DNA of 61,992 nt, taken from NCBI GenBank assembly GCA_028679075.1, contig JAJRCF010000020.1, forward strand, positions 1 to 61,992, given 5' to 3'. Positions 8,573 to 18,075 of this stretch are shown here, piece by piece. Made by a program: the position numbers and the translations under genes. Source of the stretch: Methanoregula sp. (GTDB lineage Archaea > Halobacteriota > Methanomicrobia > Methanomicrobiales > Methanospirillaceae). Below the pieces are notes generated by a model. The model saw nothing but the letters and a program-made list of their open reading frames with translations. It did not search any database and was not told the DNA's origin. Position 1 is the stretch's first letter. Each line of letters opens with the position of its first letter.

Positions 8573-9535
8573 TCAGGAGACGCTGTCCTTCTTCTTTGAG
8601 AATGTGCAGAACGACCCGCAGCGGTTGCACTTCCCCTCGCTGCAGGGTTCGATGTGGATCGTGATATTTGCTCTCGGGTACTCCAGCATGAGATCTGCTT
8701 CCAGGTGATCGGCAAGGTCGTGTGACTGCAACACGCTGATCTCGCCCGGCATGACGAGATGGAACTCGATGAAGACCTCCGGGCCCGAGCGCCGGGTTTT
8801 CAGGTCGTGGAACCCCGCGTAAATACTGGCATGGTCGCAGATGATCTCAACGATACGCCGGTTATCCTCATCCGGAAGGCTGTGGTCGATCAGGTCGGAG
8901 ACCGAGCGGCACGTGAGATCGTAGGCTGCCTTCATGATGATCACCGCAACACCCAGCGCAAAGATCGGGTCGAGGATGGCAATACCGGTCAGCTTGATCA
9001 ACACGAGCCCGAGCATCACGCCGGCAGAGGTATAGACATCCGTCCGCAGGTGCCATGCATCGCTCTCGAGCGCAATCGACTCCGTGGCCTTGGCCACCTT
9101 CATGAGCCGGTTCGAGACATACAGGTTCATGAGGGCCGATATACCCATGACGGCAATACCCAGGATGAGCATGTCAGGAGTGACGGCTTCGGACCCCTCC
9201 CCCATCAGTTTCCTCGTCGATTCCCAGATGATCAGGATCGCAGCCGCGAAGATGAGCAGGGCTTCGATCAGGCCGGAGATATCCTCGAACTTCCCGTGCC
9301 CGAACGAATGGGCTGCATCGGGAGGTTCTGCGGATTTCCGCACCGAGAAGAAGGCGATGACCGCGGCGATCAGGTCCATCGAGGAGTGGATCGCTTCTGA
9401 TATGATACTGACCGAGCCGCTGGCAAACCCGATGACAAATTTCATCAGGACAAGCACGGTATTGGAGATGACCGAGAGCCGTGCTGTGTTGGCCTTCATC
9501 TTGTCGAGCGACGCCTTGTCGGGGTTTGCACTCAT
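8573..9535 (-). CDS. Cation diffusion facilitator (CDF) family transporter
   Basis: A 320-residue membrane exporter of divalent metal ions, probably Zn2+ or similar, driven by proton exchange. It has six predicted helices. The two intramembrane metal sites read HSSMD (His50, Asp54) and HLRTD (His162, Asp166), the HxxxD/HxxxD arrangement seen in several zinc transporters. A cytoplasmic regulatory domain follows, and the extreme C-terminus is cysteine-rich (CSEGKCNRCGSFC), an added candidate metal-binding tail. It is downstream of spt5 on the same strand, 109 bp away, in the place where L11 is expected. Confidence 0.92.
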   Translation of the reverse strand: MSANPDKASLDKMKANTARLSVISNTVLVLMKFVIGFASGSVSIISEAIHSSMDLIAAVIAFFSVRKSAEPPDAAHSFGHGKFEDISGLIEALLIFAAAILIIWESTRKLMGEGSEAVTPDMLILGIAVMGISALMNLYVSNRLMKVAKATESIALESDAWHLRTDVYTSAGVMLGLVLIKLTGIAILDPIFALGVAVIIMKAAYDLTCRSVSDLIDHSLPDEDNRRIVEIICDHASIYAGFHDLKTRRSGPEVFIEFHLVMPGEISVLQSHDLADHLEADLMLEYPRANITIHIEPCSEGKCNRCGSFCTFSKKKDSVS

Positions 9536-9644
9536 GGGGTCCTCAGTACTACATGGTCGCTGATTGCATCAAGATTTGGGAAAACCCGGTCCGATTTCCT
9601 GCCGGGACCTGCAGGATGGCCCGCATCGGCAGATGAAAAAATGG

Positions 9645-10181
9645 TTATTTCTGGTCGGAGAACTTCTCGACCACGCGGACATTGTCACCGCGGACGGTGA
9701 TCGGGATCGGGACGACACTCTCGTACAGCTCGACCGTGATCTCTTCCTTTGCGGAATCGACACGCTTGACGACCGCCTTCTCGCCCTTGAAGGGCCCGGC
9801 GATCAGTTCGACAATCGTGCCTTCCTCGATACCGGACACGACCGGTTTCGGGATGAGGAAATGGCCGACCTCGGCGAGGCTCGTCTCGCCCTTCGTTACA
9901 ACGCGGGCATGGGCGATCAGCTCGACGAGCTGCTCGATGCGGTTACGCTGCTCGGGGGTCTCGACAAGCACGTAGCCCTGCAGTTCATTCGGGACGATGA
10001 TCGAGGTCACCCTGACATCGGTCGCCTTGGTGTCGATCGCCTTGAGGATATTGTCCGCTACCGTCCGCTCCTGCTTGGAAGTCGTCTTGATGGCAAAGAT
10101 CCGGTTTACGAAGACCTCGGGGGCAGCGGGCGCTGCCGGTGCCGATGGCGTTGCGGGGGGGGTTGGCTGTGTCATCATCAT
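9645..10181 (-). CDS. spt5: Transcription elongation factor Spt5 (NusG homologue)
   Basis: A 178-residue elongation factor that binds the RNA polymerase clamp, with Spt4, and increases processivity. After a flexible Pro/Ala-rich N-terminal tail of about 22 residues comes the NGN domain (FAIKTTSKQERTVADN through GYVLVETP), then a KOW domain (VELIAGPFKGEKAVVKRVD). Three consecutive ATG codons at 10181, 10178 and 10175 are possible starts. It follows secE by only 5 bp, forming the common archaeal ftsZ-secE-spt5 cluster. Confidence 0.95.
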   Translation of the reverse strand: MMMTQPTPPATPSAPAAPAAPEVFVNRIFAIKTTSKQERTVADNILKAIDTKATDVRVTSIIVPNELQGYVLVETPEQRNRIEQLVELIAHARVVTKGETSLAEVGHFLIPKPVVSGIEEGTIVELIAGPFKGEKAVVKRVDSAKEEITVELYESVVPIPITVRGDNVRVVEKFSDQK

Positions 10182-10186
10182 CGCGA

Positions 10187-10396
10187 TTAGAATCCAAGCA
10201 TCAGTTTGTGTTCGAAGGGAATGAAGATGAGGAATCCGATCATGCCGATCAGCAGCACACCGGCTGCTGCGACGGTGGCGATCTTGATGAATTCTTCCCG
10301 GGTGGGGGTGCGCGCGAGTTTGAGGACCCGGAGGTACTTGCGGAATAATTCCTCGTGGATAACGTTTGTTTTGGTTTCAGGCTTTGAAATTTCCAT
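10187..10396 (-). CDS. secE: Preprotein translocase subunit SecE/Sec61-gamma
   Basis: A 69-residue single-span membrane protein that clamps the SecY channel. A charged amphipathic helix (EELFRKYLRVLKLARTPTREEF) precedes the single membrane helix (VAAAGVLLIGMIGFLIFI), the standard layout. I choose the ATG at 10396; a TTG six bases upstream directly abuts the ftsZ stop. Spacing to ftsZ is 6 bp and to spt5 5 bp, so the three are certainly co-transcribed. Confidence 0.95.
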   Translation of the reverse strand: MEISKPETKTNVIHEELFRKYLRVLKLARTPTREEFIKIATVAAAGVLLIGMIGFLIFIPFEHKLMLGF

Positions 10397-10402
10397 ATTC
10401 AA

Positions 10403-11494
10403 TCACTTGAGAAAATCGATCTCAAACTGTTTCTGTACTTTGGGGGTAAGCTTCTCACTACGACCATATATTTGTGGCGACCGTACGCCCGTGACCACCA
10501 GGAGGCACCGCATCTTGTCTTCCATCGCCGGGTCGATCTGGGCGCCCCAGATGATCCGGGCACTCGGGTCCACGCGGCTGTAGACTTCCTGCACCACGCC
10601 TTCTGCTTCTTCCATGGTCATGTCCGGTCCGCCGACCACGTTGACGAGCGCGGCGGTTGCGCCGCTGATATCCACATCCAGGAGCGGGGAGCGGATCGCC
10701 TTCTTGACCGAGTCGGCCGCCTTGTCCTCGCTGTCACTCTCGCCCATGCCGATCATCGCAACGCCGCCGCGTTCCATGACGGTGCGTACATCGGCAAAGT
10801 CGAGGTTGACGAGACCCGGCATCGTGATCAGTTCGGTGATGCCCTTGACGGCACGCATCAGGACTTCATCGGCAACCTTGAACGCAGCATAGAGGGGGAG
10901 TTTCGGGACGATCTCGAGGAGCTTGTCATTGGGCACAACAATGACCGTATCTGCCACGTCCCGGAGGCGTTCGAGGCCGGCCTCTGCGTTCTCCATGCGG
11001 ATCGATCCCTCTGCAGCGAACGGCAGGGTGACGACCGCGATGGTCAGGGCCCCTTCTTCCCGGGCAGCCTTTGCCACGACCGGGGCGACACCGGTACCGG
11101 TACCGCCGCCGAGCCCGACCGTGATGAAGACCATGTCGCAGCCGGAGACGATCGCACGGAGTTCCTGTTCGTTCTCAAGCGCTGCCTCCTCACCGATCTG
11201 CGGGATGGAGCCGGCGCCGAGACCGCGGGTCCGCTGCCGGCCAACGAGGATACGCTGGTCCGCACGGGTGCGGATCAGGTGCTGGGCATCCGTGTTGATG
11301 GCGATGAGTTTTGCGCCGTGGATACCCTCCTCCATCATGCGTGATATCGTGTTCGACCCGCCGCCCCCGCAGCCGATCACCGCGATCTCGGTCTTGAGCT
11401 CCGCAAGAATCTGGTCAAGGTCTTCGTTATTCTGCATGGGGGACACGGTTTCGTCCCTTGCCTTGGTGAGTGCCTCTTCAACAATTGACCTCAT
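10403..11494 (-). CDS. ftsZ: Cell division GTPase FtsZ
   Basis: A 363-residue tubulin-family GTPase that forms the division ring. Visible motifs are GCGGGGSN (41-48), the tubulin signature GGGTGTG (129-135), and [14 protein letters not shown] in the C-terminal domain. The N-terminus has about 35 extra residues before the core, common in archaeal FtsZ1. The ATG at 11494 overlaps the stop of dtdA by four bases (ATGA), so translation is probably coupled to it. Confidence 0.97.
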   Translation of the reverse strand: MRSIVEEALTKARDETVSPMQNNEDLDQILAELKTEIAVIGCGGGGSNTISRMMEEGIHGAKLIAINTDAQHLIRTRADQRILVGRQRTRGLGAGSIPQIGEEAALENEQELRAIVSGCDMVFITVGLGGGTGTGVAPVVAKAAREEGALTIAVVTLPFAAEGSIRMENAEAGLERLRDVADTVIVVPNDKLLEIVPKLPLYAAFKVADEVLMRAVKGITELITMPGLVNLDFADVRTVMERGGVAMIGMGESDSEDKAADSVKKAIRSPLLDVDISGATAALVNVVGGPDMTMEEAEGVVQEVYSRVDPSARIIWGAQIDPAMEDKMRCLLVVTGVRSPQIYGRSEKLTPKVQKQFEIDFLK

Positions 11495-12807
11495 GAATAC
11501 TTCTCCAACCCCGGGATGTGGATTCTGACTTCACTGCGGGAGGACACCATCTCTGGCGTGATTGTCCTGCCATCGTGTTCTACCGGCCGGCCCCCTGCCA
11601 GTTCCTTGTAGGAAGGCCCGGGCAGGACCCCCAGTTCGCGCGCTTTTTGCGGGTCGAACCGGACCTTCGTGATGATCAGGAAATCTCTCTCCGATGCAGT
11701 GATCTCTTTACTACGTATGATTTTTACGCACAATGTATTTAAAGCATGTATTATTTCAGAAGAATGGTCCAAATAGGTTATAAATTCGGGAAGCAACCGA
11801 TTATCACGCGTGGATAGGTGAACCACGGGCAGATTGTCCAGCATTTTTAACAGGCCCGGCTCGTCCGTTTTGGCAGTTTCGGCCAGCAAAACCGGATTTG
11901 CCCGTACGAGAGCTGGCGTACCGGAACCGCCCAGTGTGTGGATATAGCACCGCGAACCGGGCGAGACTGCCCCCGCCATCTTACGGATTGCACAGTACGT
12001 ATCCCATGAAAGGTGGCCGAGTGCCGTGATCTCGCTCTCGGAAAGCCGCGGTACCTGCAGTGCGTCCAGCATCCCTGATAACCGGTTGAGATCCTCCCGG
12101 TTAAGTGCTTTCCGGTCGATATAGGCGGCAACGGCCCCGCCCACCTCCATCATCGAACGGATCATTGCCTCGTCAAGCGTGGCAATCTCCCGGGTGTGGG
12201 CGATGTGGCCGAACGCCCCCCGGGATGTGAGGGCGATCTCCGTTTCCCGGGCTGCATAATGGGTGCCGCCGAACCCGATCAGCGGGACCGGTTCCTGGGG
12301 GGCCGCTGACAGGACACTCTCCGCCACCGCCCGGCCGGCAATGGGATCGGTCCACTCCTTCTCGGTGCTCCCGATCTCGACAAAGAACGAAGGGTGGACA
12401 AGGCTGGTCGGCCCGTGGTGGGTCACCTCGTACGAGACCCGGTACCCCTCGGGGCAGTGCCGGGCAAGGGCCCGGAGGGTGGCCTGCATCATCGCGGGTG
12501 CAGCGGGGGCAAGCGTGCGGGGAGAGCCGCCAAGTTCGGCCTCCCGGTAATTCCCGGTGACATGCACCGTCAGGACCGGAACCGGGTTCACGCTCGAATG
12601 CCGGGACAGGAAGATGACGAGGTCGCAGTCAAGGTGTTCATCGACACCTTCGGCATGGATCAACCGTTCAGGAACTTCATGAAAAATATACGTGTGGCCG
12701 TTTGCCTGCCATGGGATCTTGTCCCCGCTGTCAAGGAGGTGCCCGATATGGTGCCGGATATTCAGCCCCGCCTTGTCCTGCCGGGAATTGACCAGCGCTA
12801 TCCTCAT
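11491..12807 (-). CDS. dtdA: D-aminoacyl-tRNA deacylase, archaeal DtdA type
   Basis: A 438-residue enzyme that hydrolyses D-amino acids from mischarged tRNA. The family's N-terminal pattern is clear: [15 protein letters not shown], then [37 protein letters not shown] and GFGGTHYA. The family domain is about 270 residues; the remaining 170 form an extra C-terminal region found in euryarchaeal members. The start is the ATG at 12807; a TTG at 12834 would add nine residues. It heads the ftsZ-secE-spt5 group. Confidence 0.92.
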   Translation of the reverse strand: MRIALVNSRQDKAGLNIRHHIGHLLDSGDKIPWQANGHTYIFHEVPERLIHAEGVDEHLDCDLVIFLSRHSSVNPVPVLTVHVTGNYREAELGGSPRTLAPAAPAMMQATLRALARHCPEGYRVSYEVTHHGPTSLVHPSFFVEIGSTEKEWTDPIAGRAVAESVLSAAPQEPVPLIGFGGTHYAARETEIALTSRGAFGHIAHTREIATLDEAMIRSMMEVGGAVAAYIDRKALNREDLNRLSGMLDALQVPRLSESEITALGHLSWDTYCAIRKMAGAVSPGSRCYIHTLGGSGTPALVRANPVLLAETAKTDEPGLLKMLDNLPVVHLSTRDNRLLPEFITYLDHSSEIIHALNTLCVKIIRSKEITASERDFLIITKVRFDPQKARELGVLPGPSYKELAGGRPVEHDGRTITPEMVSSRSEVRIHIPGLEKYS

Positions 12808-12857
12808 TGTACTACCCTTGGACGCGACAGACAATTAAGGATGCACGTGGCCGGCCG

Positions 12858-13331
12858 TCACCGGCCGCTCCGGGCGGCGGTACAGGTCCCCGCCGCAACG
12901 AGCGCCTGCTTCACCGCATCCTCCGGAGATGTGCACGGCACCACGCCTTCGATATCCCACGTAGAAAGACCAAAGACCGGGCATCTGATCTTTAAGGCGA
13001 TCGCGATCTCGGATAAGGTGCCGTAACTGCCGCCCACCGCGATCAGGGCATCGCCCGACTGGGCGACAAGGACGTTCCGGCCATGGCCGAGACCGGTCCG
13101 GATCACGATACCGAGGTACGGGTTCCCGTCACCCGTGCCGGAGATGATCCCGATCGTGGTGCCGCCATGCTCCTTTGCACCCCGGCAGGCGGCCTCCATC
13201 ACGCCGCCAAGCCCGCCGCAGACGAGCACGGCCCCGCTCTCCGCGATGAGACGGCCGACAGCATAGGCTGTCTTGTATTCCTCCCGTGTTGCTTCGGCCC
13301 CGCCGGCCACGGCAATCTGCATACCATTCAT
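12858..13331 (-). CDS. LOG/TIGR00725-like Rossmann-fold protein
   Basis: A 157-residue protein of the lysine-decarboxylase-like superfamily that also includes cytokinin-activating LOG enzymes and DprA-related folds. It opens with MQIAVAGGAE and has VLVCGGLGGVMEAACRGAKE and the nucleotide-site motif GGSYGTLSEIAIAL. The closest family by eye is TIGR00725, which has no firm function. The ATG at 13322 (MQIAV) is an alternative start. The gene is 51 bp upstream of dtdA on the same strand and may head that operon. Confidence 0.8.
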   Translation of the reverse strand: MNGMQIAVAGGAEATREEYKTAYAVGRLIAESGAVLVCGGLGGVMEAACRGAKEHGGTTIGIISGTGDGNPYLGIVIRTGLGHGRNVLVAQSGDALIAVGGSYGTLSEIAIALKIRCPVFGLSTWDIEGVVPCTSPEDAVKQALVAAGTCTAARSGR

Positions 13332-13476
13332 TGGAACCGCCCGGCATAACCGGATTTCGGTCGGGATCTTTGGGCCTTGTCTGGGTTCATTGCCACATCC
13401 GATCGTCCCGCTTTTCCCTTGGCGTCCTGCAGGTTATCGGAAGGATTATTGTTCATGATATATCATAGGGCTGATC

Positions 13477-14556
13477 ATGAGGTCAGCACTTGTCCTTCTG
13501 CTCCTCCTGATCGCGATCACCCTTGGTACCGGGTGCTCGCAGCAGGGAGCGACACCGGCAATGATCACTCCCACACTTGATGCTGGCATCCCGGCCCCCC
13601 TCCCCCCGACAGCCACGCCGGCGCCTTCTACAGCCGGGACAGTCGCGGCACTGGTAACAACCACTGCAAAAGTCCTGTATACCGGCACGTTCATCGACGC
13701 CCATGCCCACATCCAGCCGTCCTCGATGTCGTATGACAAAATCATCCGGTTGATGGACGAGCACAGGGTCGATCGTATGGTCGTGATGGAGCCGCCCGGC
13801 GCATGGATCGAAGGCGCCATGCCGTCAGCGTATGGCGTGCCGGATGCCGCTGCCAGATACCCGGACCGGTTCACGGTCCTCTACAGCGGCGACGCAGGAA
13901 CCATGCTGTACGAAGCAACGAAGAACGGTATATACACGCCAGAGCAGGAGAAGAAATTCACGGTTCTCCTCGATGAAGCGCTGGCATCCGGGAAATACCG
14001 GGGCATTGGGGAGATAGGCCTGCGGCATCTGCCCCCGAAGGGGAGGCCGGCCACCTACGATCTCACAATCCCCGCCGATCACCCTTGGATGTTTATCATG
14101 AGCGACACTGCTGCCCGATACGGGGTGCCGCTCGATCTCCACCTGCAGGCCGGCGATACCGATCTCACGGCGTTCGAACGCCTTCTCGACCACAATAAGA
14201 ATACTATCATCATCTGGGATCATGCCGGTGACCATACCCAGAATATGAACCCCGATACCTTACGATCGCTGCTTGCAGCCCACAAGAACCTTTACACGAG
14301 CATCAAGGTCCGTACCGGGGAGAGTCAGCCACAGGGTGGAATAATGATGGAAGATACAGGATCCATCTCCAATACATGGCAGAAGCTGATCACCGATTAC
14401 CCGGACCGGTTCATTATCGGAACAGATGTCAAACTCGGTATCCTGCCGAACGAGATCCGGTTCGTAGACGACCACACCTCCCTCCTGTCACAGCTGCCTC
14501 CCGATGTGGCGCAGAAGGTGGCGCAGGAGAACCCGAAACGTATCTTCAGGCTCTGA
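13477..14556 (+). CDS. Lipoprotein amidohydrolase (TIM-barrel metal hydrolase)
   Basis: A 359-residue exported enzyme. The signal segment ends in the lipobox LGTGC (Cys20), followed by a Thr/Pro/Ala-rich linker to about residue 65. The catalytic domain has the amidohydrolase-2 landmarks: FIDAHAHI (first metal-binding HxH), GEIGLRH, DLHLQ, IIWDHAGD and FIIGTDVK with the late aspartate. This arrangement is typical of COG2159-type hydrolases and decarboxylases with one or two metal ions. The substrate is unknown. Lipid anchoring outside the cell is unusual for this family. Confidence 0.8.
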   Translation: MRSALVLLLLLIAITLGTGCSQQGATPAMITPTLDAGIPAPLPPTATPAPSTAGTVAALVTTTAKVLYTGTFIDAHAHIQPSSMSYDKIIRLMDEHRVDRMVVMEPPGAWIEGAMPSAYGVPDAAARYPDRFTVLYSGDAGTMLYEATKNGIYTPEQEKKFTVLLDEALASGKYRGIGEIGLRHLPPKGRPATYDLTIPADHPWMFIMSDTAARYGVPLDLHLQAGDTDLTAFERLLDHNKNTIIIWDHAGDHTQNMNPDTLRSLLAAHKNLYTSIKVRTGESQPQGGIMMEDTGSISNTWQKLITDYPDRFIIGTDVKLGILPNEIRFVDDHTSLLSQLPPDVAQKVAQENPKRIFRL

Positions 14557-14588
14557 TACGGGAGACCATGGGGGGAGTGCCCGACGGT

Positions 14589-16022
14589 TTACCCCAGTCC
14601 CCCGTTCCGGTTGACCACCATCAGCCGGAGCTCGCTCATCTCCCCGATCGCAAACCGGGGGCCCTCCCGGCCAAGACCCGATCCCTTCGCCCCGCCGTAC
14701 GGCATCTGGTCGGAGCGGAACGTGGGGATGTCGTTCACCATCACGCCCCCGACATCCATCTCGGAAAAGACCCGCATGGCCCGGTTGATGTTCTGCGTGA
14801 AGATGCCGACCTGGAGCCCGTACTCCCCGGCATTCGCGGTCCGGACCGCCTCATCGAAATCATCGTAGGGGGCAACCGATATGACCGGGGCAAAGACCTC
14901 CTCGCGGTTCACCCGCATATCAGGAGTGGTATCGGCAAGCACCGTGGGGGCGAACATCGTCTCATTGAGCGTCCCACCGGTAAGTGCCCGGGCGCCCTGC
15001 CGGACCGCCTCCTGCACTTTCCGGTATGCCTCTTCCGCTTTCAGCCGGTCGATCATCGGGCCCACGTCCGTTGCAGGGTCCCGCGGGTCGCCGACTTTTA
15101 AGGCCTTCGTTCCCGCAAGGATCAGCTCCACGAACTCCTCGTAGATGGGCCGGTGGATGAGCACCCGCTGGACCGAGATACAGACCTGCCCGGCATTGGT
15201 GAAGCCGCCGGTCACGATCCTCTGGGCAGCATACGGGAGGTTCGCGTCCCCGTGCACGATCACTGCCGCGTTCCCGCCCAGTTCCAGCCCGACTTTCTTC
15301 CGGCCCGCGATCTCCCGCAGGTGCCACCCGACCGCACAGCTGCCGGTGAACGAAAGATATGCAACCCGGGGGTCACGGGCAAGGGCTTCGGCCCGGACAC
15401 CGGTGCACGGGACAACGCTCACTGCTTCCGGTGGCAGCCCCGCATCAAGGGCCATCTCGCCGAGGAGGAGGCTCGATACCGGTGTTGTCGAAGCGGGCTT
15501 GAGGATAACGGAGTTACCTGCCGCAATGGCCGGGGCGAGCTTGTGGCAGGCAAGGTTGAGCGGGAAGTTGAACGGGACGATGCCGACAACAGGCCCGAGA
15601 GGGAAACGCCGGAGGAACCCGGTCCTCCCCTCCGTGTCCCCGCTCAGGTCAAGGGGGATGATCTCGCCATAGATCCGTTTCGCTTCTTCCGCAGAGGTCC
15701 TGACCGTTATCCCGGCCCGGGCAACCTCGGCAGTGGCAAACTTCCGGGTCTTGCCCCCCTCCATGATCATGACATCGACCAGTTCAGCGGACCTCCGGTG
15801 GATCTCGTCTGCAAGGTTCTCCAGGATCTCCGCCCGGGCATGGGCAGGGAGTTTTTTTGTCTTCTCAAACCCGGCCACGGCGCTTGTCACAGCCGCTTTC
15901 AGGTCATTGTTCGTGGCCTGGCAGACCTGGCAATAGAGTTCACCGGTATACGGGAACCGGACCTGGATGGTCTCTCTGGTCTGTTTCATCTCCCCGCCAA
16001 GGAGGATCGGATAGGGTTCCAT
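14589..16022 (-). CDS. Aldehyde dehydrogenase, probably lactaldehyde dehydrogenase CofA-like
   Basis: A 477-residue NAD(P)-dependent aldehyde dehydrogenase. Key residues are seen in FNFPLNLACHKLAPA (cofactor site), FTGSCAVG, the general base in LELGGNAA and the nucleophilic cysteine in NAGQVCISVQR. It resembles the non-phosphorylating group that includes methanogen CofA, which makes lactate for coenzyme F420. No other F420 gene is nearby, so the specific role is inferred from the host. It is divergent from the kinase at 16255. Confidence 0.8.
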   Translation of the reverse strand: MEPYPILLGGEMKQTRETIQVRFPYTGELYCQVCQATNNDLKAAVTSAVAGFEKTKKLPAHARAEILENLADEIHRRSAELVDVMIMEGGKTRKFATAEVARAGITVRTSAEEAKRIYGEIIPLDLSGDTEGRTGFLRRFPLGPVVGIVPFNFPLNLACHKLAPAIAAGNSVILKPASTTPVSSLLLGEMALDAGLPPEAVSVVPCTGVRAEALARDPRVAYLSFTGSCAVGWHLREIAGRKKVGLELGGNAAVIVHGDANLPYAAQRIVTGGFTNAGQVCISVQRVLIHRPIYEEFVELILAGTKALKVGDPRDPATDVGPMIDRLKAEEAYRKVQEAVRQGARALTGGTLNETMFAPTVLADTTPDMRVNREEVFAPVISVAPYDDFDEAVRTANAGEYGLQVGIFTQNINRAMRVFSEMDVGGVMVNDIPTFRSDQMPYGGAKGSGLGREGPRFAIGEMSELRLMVVNRNGGLG

Positions 16023-16254
16023 AACGATTCAGTCCCGTGCTTTCCTGTACGATGTGTACGCGGTTGAACTAATAAAAAAAACCGGGGGATTATCTGAACG
16101 CCGGTTATGAGATCATTTTTTATAGGGATATGCAGATTCACTGCTAATCGGGACAGGCCCGTTGGAGCAGAGGGTAAAGAATGGCACATGAGCAGTTCCT
16201 GCCGGCGAACAGCCGGTGCGGCATATACCGGGTTTTGGGATCGGGGGGACTCCG

Positions 16255-17973
16255 ATGATCGAACTGCCGTTGGTGTCACTGGACCTGGCAAGGACGATGG
16301 TCCAGAATTTTGCGATCATCGCGACCATGCTCCTTCTCTACGATTTCATCCCGGATTCGGTCCGTTCCGGGTCGCGGCTCAGGTTCTCCCTCTATGTCGG
16401 GATCGTCTTCGGCGTTACGGCGTTCATCAGCATGCCGGAACTCTGGCAGGACACCGGCGGATCGGTCATCGGGGTGAATTTCATCCTTGTACCGCTTTCC
16501 GCGATCATCGGGGGACCGGTATCCGCGGTATTTGTAGCGAGCGTCCTTCTTGCCGGGAGTGCGACATCGAGCGGATCGCTCGCGTTTTCGGATATCCTGA
16601 CCATCCTGGGCGGGATCCTGCTGGGGACTGTCTTCTATTCCGACCGGTCGGGGTTCCGGTTATCAGGACAATACAGTGTCCGGCTTATCGCACTCGGGGC
16701 CGGCGTTGCGCTCATCGAACTGGTCGTATTCGTCTTTTTCTCCGGCCAGCAGACGCCGGGGGACAATCCCCCAGGGATTACCGGGATCATCACCATGCTC
16801 TCGTTCATTGTAATCAGTGGTGTCGGTACGGTCCTGCTCGGGTCCATCATATGGGTCATTGACCGGAAGAAAGAGACCGAGCGGGAACTCCACGAGTATA
16901 AAGACCACCTTGAAGGACTGGTCAGGGATCGTACTGCCGAACTCCGGCAGGCAAACTCCCTCCAGAGAGCAACGATCGAGTCCACTGCCGACGGGATCGT
17001 TGTCGTGGACCGGGAGTGTGTGGTCCGGGCATATAACCAGAAAGCCTCCGCGATCCTTGAGCTCCCGGTTCACCCGCCAAAGGATGGGGATGGGGCCGGG
17101 CAATTCCCGAAGATCGTCGCCCCCCTTCTTGCAGACCCGGCCGAATTCCTCCCGTTCTTCAGGGCGCTGCCGGACTCCGCTGAACAGGTTATTTCCACCG
17201 GCCTCCGGTTTAAGAACAACCGGATCTACGAACTCTATGTCCACCCCCAGCAGATCGGCGACCATTCGTTCGGGCGGGTATTCAGCTTCCATGACATCAC
17301 CCGGAAGAAGCTGGCGGAAGATGCCATTACCGCGGCAAATGCCAAGCTGATGCTCCTCTCGGAGCTCACCCGCCACGATATCCTCAACCAGATGACCGTT
17401 ATCATCGCATACCTGGACCTGCTCGAGATGGATAACCACGATCCGGCCATGTCCGCTCACATCAGCGCCATGAAAAAGAGTCTTGAGGTGATCCGTTTCC
17501 AGCTGGAGTTCACCCGGGACTACCAGGACCTCGGCCTCAGGAAGCCGGACTGGCAGGCGATTGAGACCGCGTTTACCACGGCCGCAGGACCATTCGGGGA
17601 CAGGAATACTACCATCACGTACGAGGCCGGCACGGTCGAGGTCTTTGCGGACCCCATGATCGGGCAGGTATTCCGCAACCTCATGGACAATTCCCTCCGG
17701 CACGGGGGGAAGGGACTTTCCGGGATCCGGTTGTCTGTCAGTAAAGACGACCCTGACCTGCTCCTCGTGTACGTGGACAACGGTATCGGCGTCCCACCGG
17801 AAGAGAAGGAGAGGATCTTCGACAAGGGGTTCGGGAAGCATACCGGCCTTGGGATGTTCCTCATCAAGGAGATCCTCTCGATCACCGGCATCACGATCCG
17901 GGAGACCGGATCCTTCGGGCAGGGGGCCCGGTTCGAGATCCGGGTACCTGCCGGCAAGTACCGGTTCCCGTGA
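16255..17973 (+). CDS. Histidine kinase with LytS-like 5TM sensor and PAS domain
   Basis: A 572-residue membrane kinase. The N-terminus has about six helices resembling the 5TM-5TMR_LYT sensor (for example GGPVSAVFVASVLLAGSATSSGSLAFSD region, residues 80-115). A coiled coil (about 200-240), one PAS domain (about 240-355), an H-box LTRHDILNQ with His374, and an HATPase_c domain follow (N-box DNSLRHGG, G1 DNGIGVP, G2 KHTGLGMFL). All catalytic elements are intact. I prefer the ATG at 16255, which follows GGGGGGACTCC, over one 39 bases upstream. No response regulator is adjacent. Confidence 0.88.
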   Translation: MIELPLVSLDLARTMVQNFAIIATMLLLYDFIPDSVRSGSRLRFSLYVGIVFGVTAFISMPELWQDTGGSVIGVNFILVPLSAIIGGPVSAVFVASVLLAGSATSSGSLAFSDILTILGGILLGTVFYSDRSGFRLSGQYSVRLIALGAGVALIELVVFVFFSGQQTPGDNPPGITGIITMLSFIVISGVGTVLLGSIIWVIDRKKETERELHEYKDHLEGLVRDRTAELRQANSLQRATIESTADGIVVVDRECVVRAYNQKASAILELPVHPPKDGDGAGQFPKIVAPLLADPAEFLPFFRALPDSAEQVISTGLRFKNNRIYELYVHPQQIGDHSFGRVFSFHDITRKKLAEDAITAANAKLMLLSELTRHDILNQMTVIIAYLDLLEMDNHDPAMSAHISAMKKSLEVIRFQLEFTRDYQDLGLRKPDWQAIETAFTTAAGPFGDRNTTITYEAGTVEVFADPMIGQVFRNLMDNSLRHGGKGLSGIRLSVSKDDPDLLLVYVDNGIGVPPEEKERIFDKGFGKHTGLGMFLIKEILSITGITIRETGSFGQGARFEIRVPAGKYRFP

Positions 17974-18075
17974 TCGCGGCCCCGCCAAGAAAAACTACTT
18001 TGTGCAGTGGCACCAACATTCCTGTGCATATCCAACCGTCCAGCAAGGTGACGGGGCGTTACAAGAGGGGTTTTT

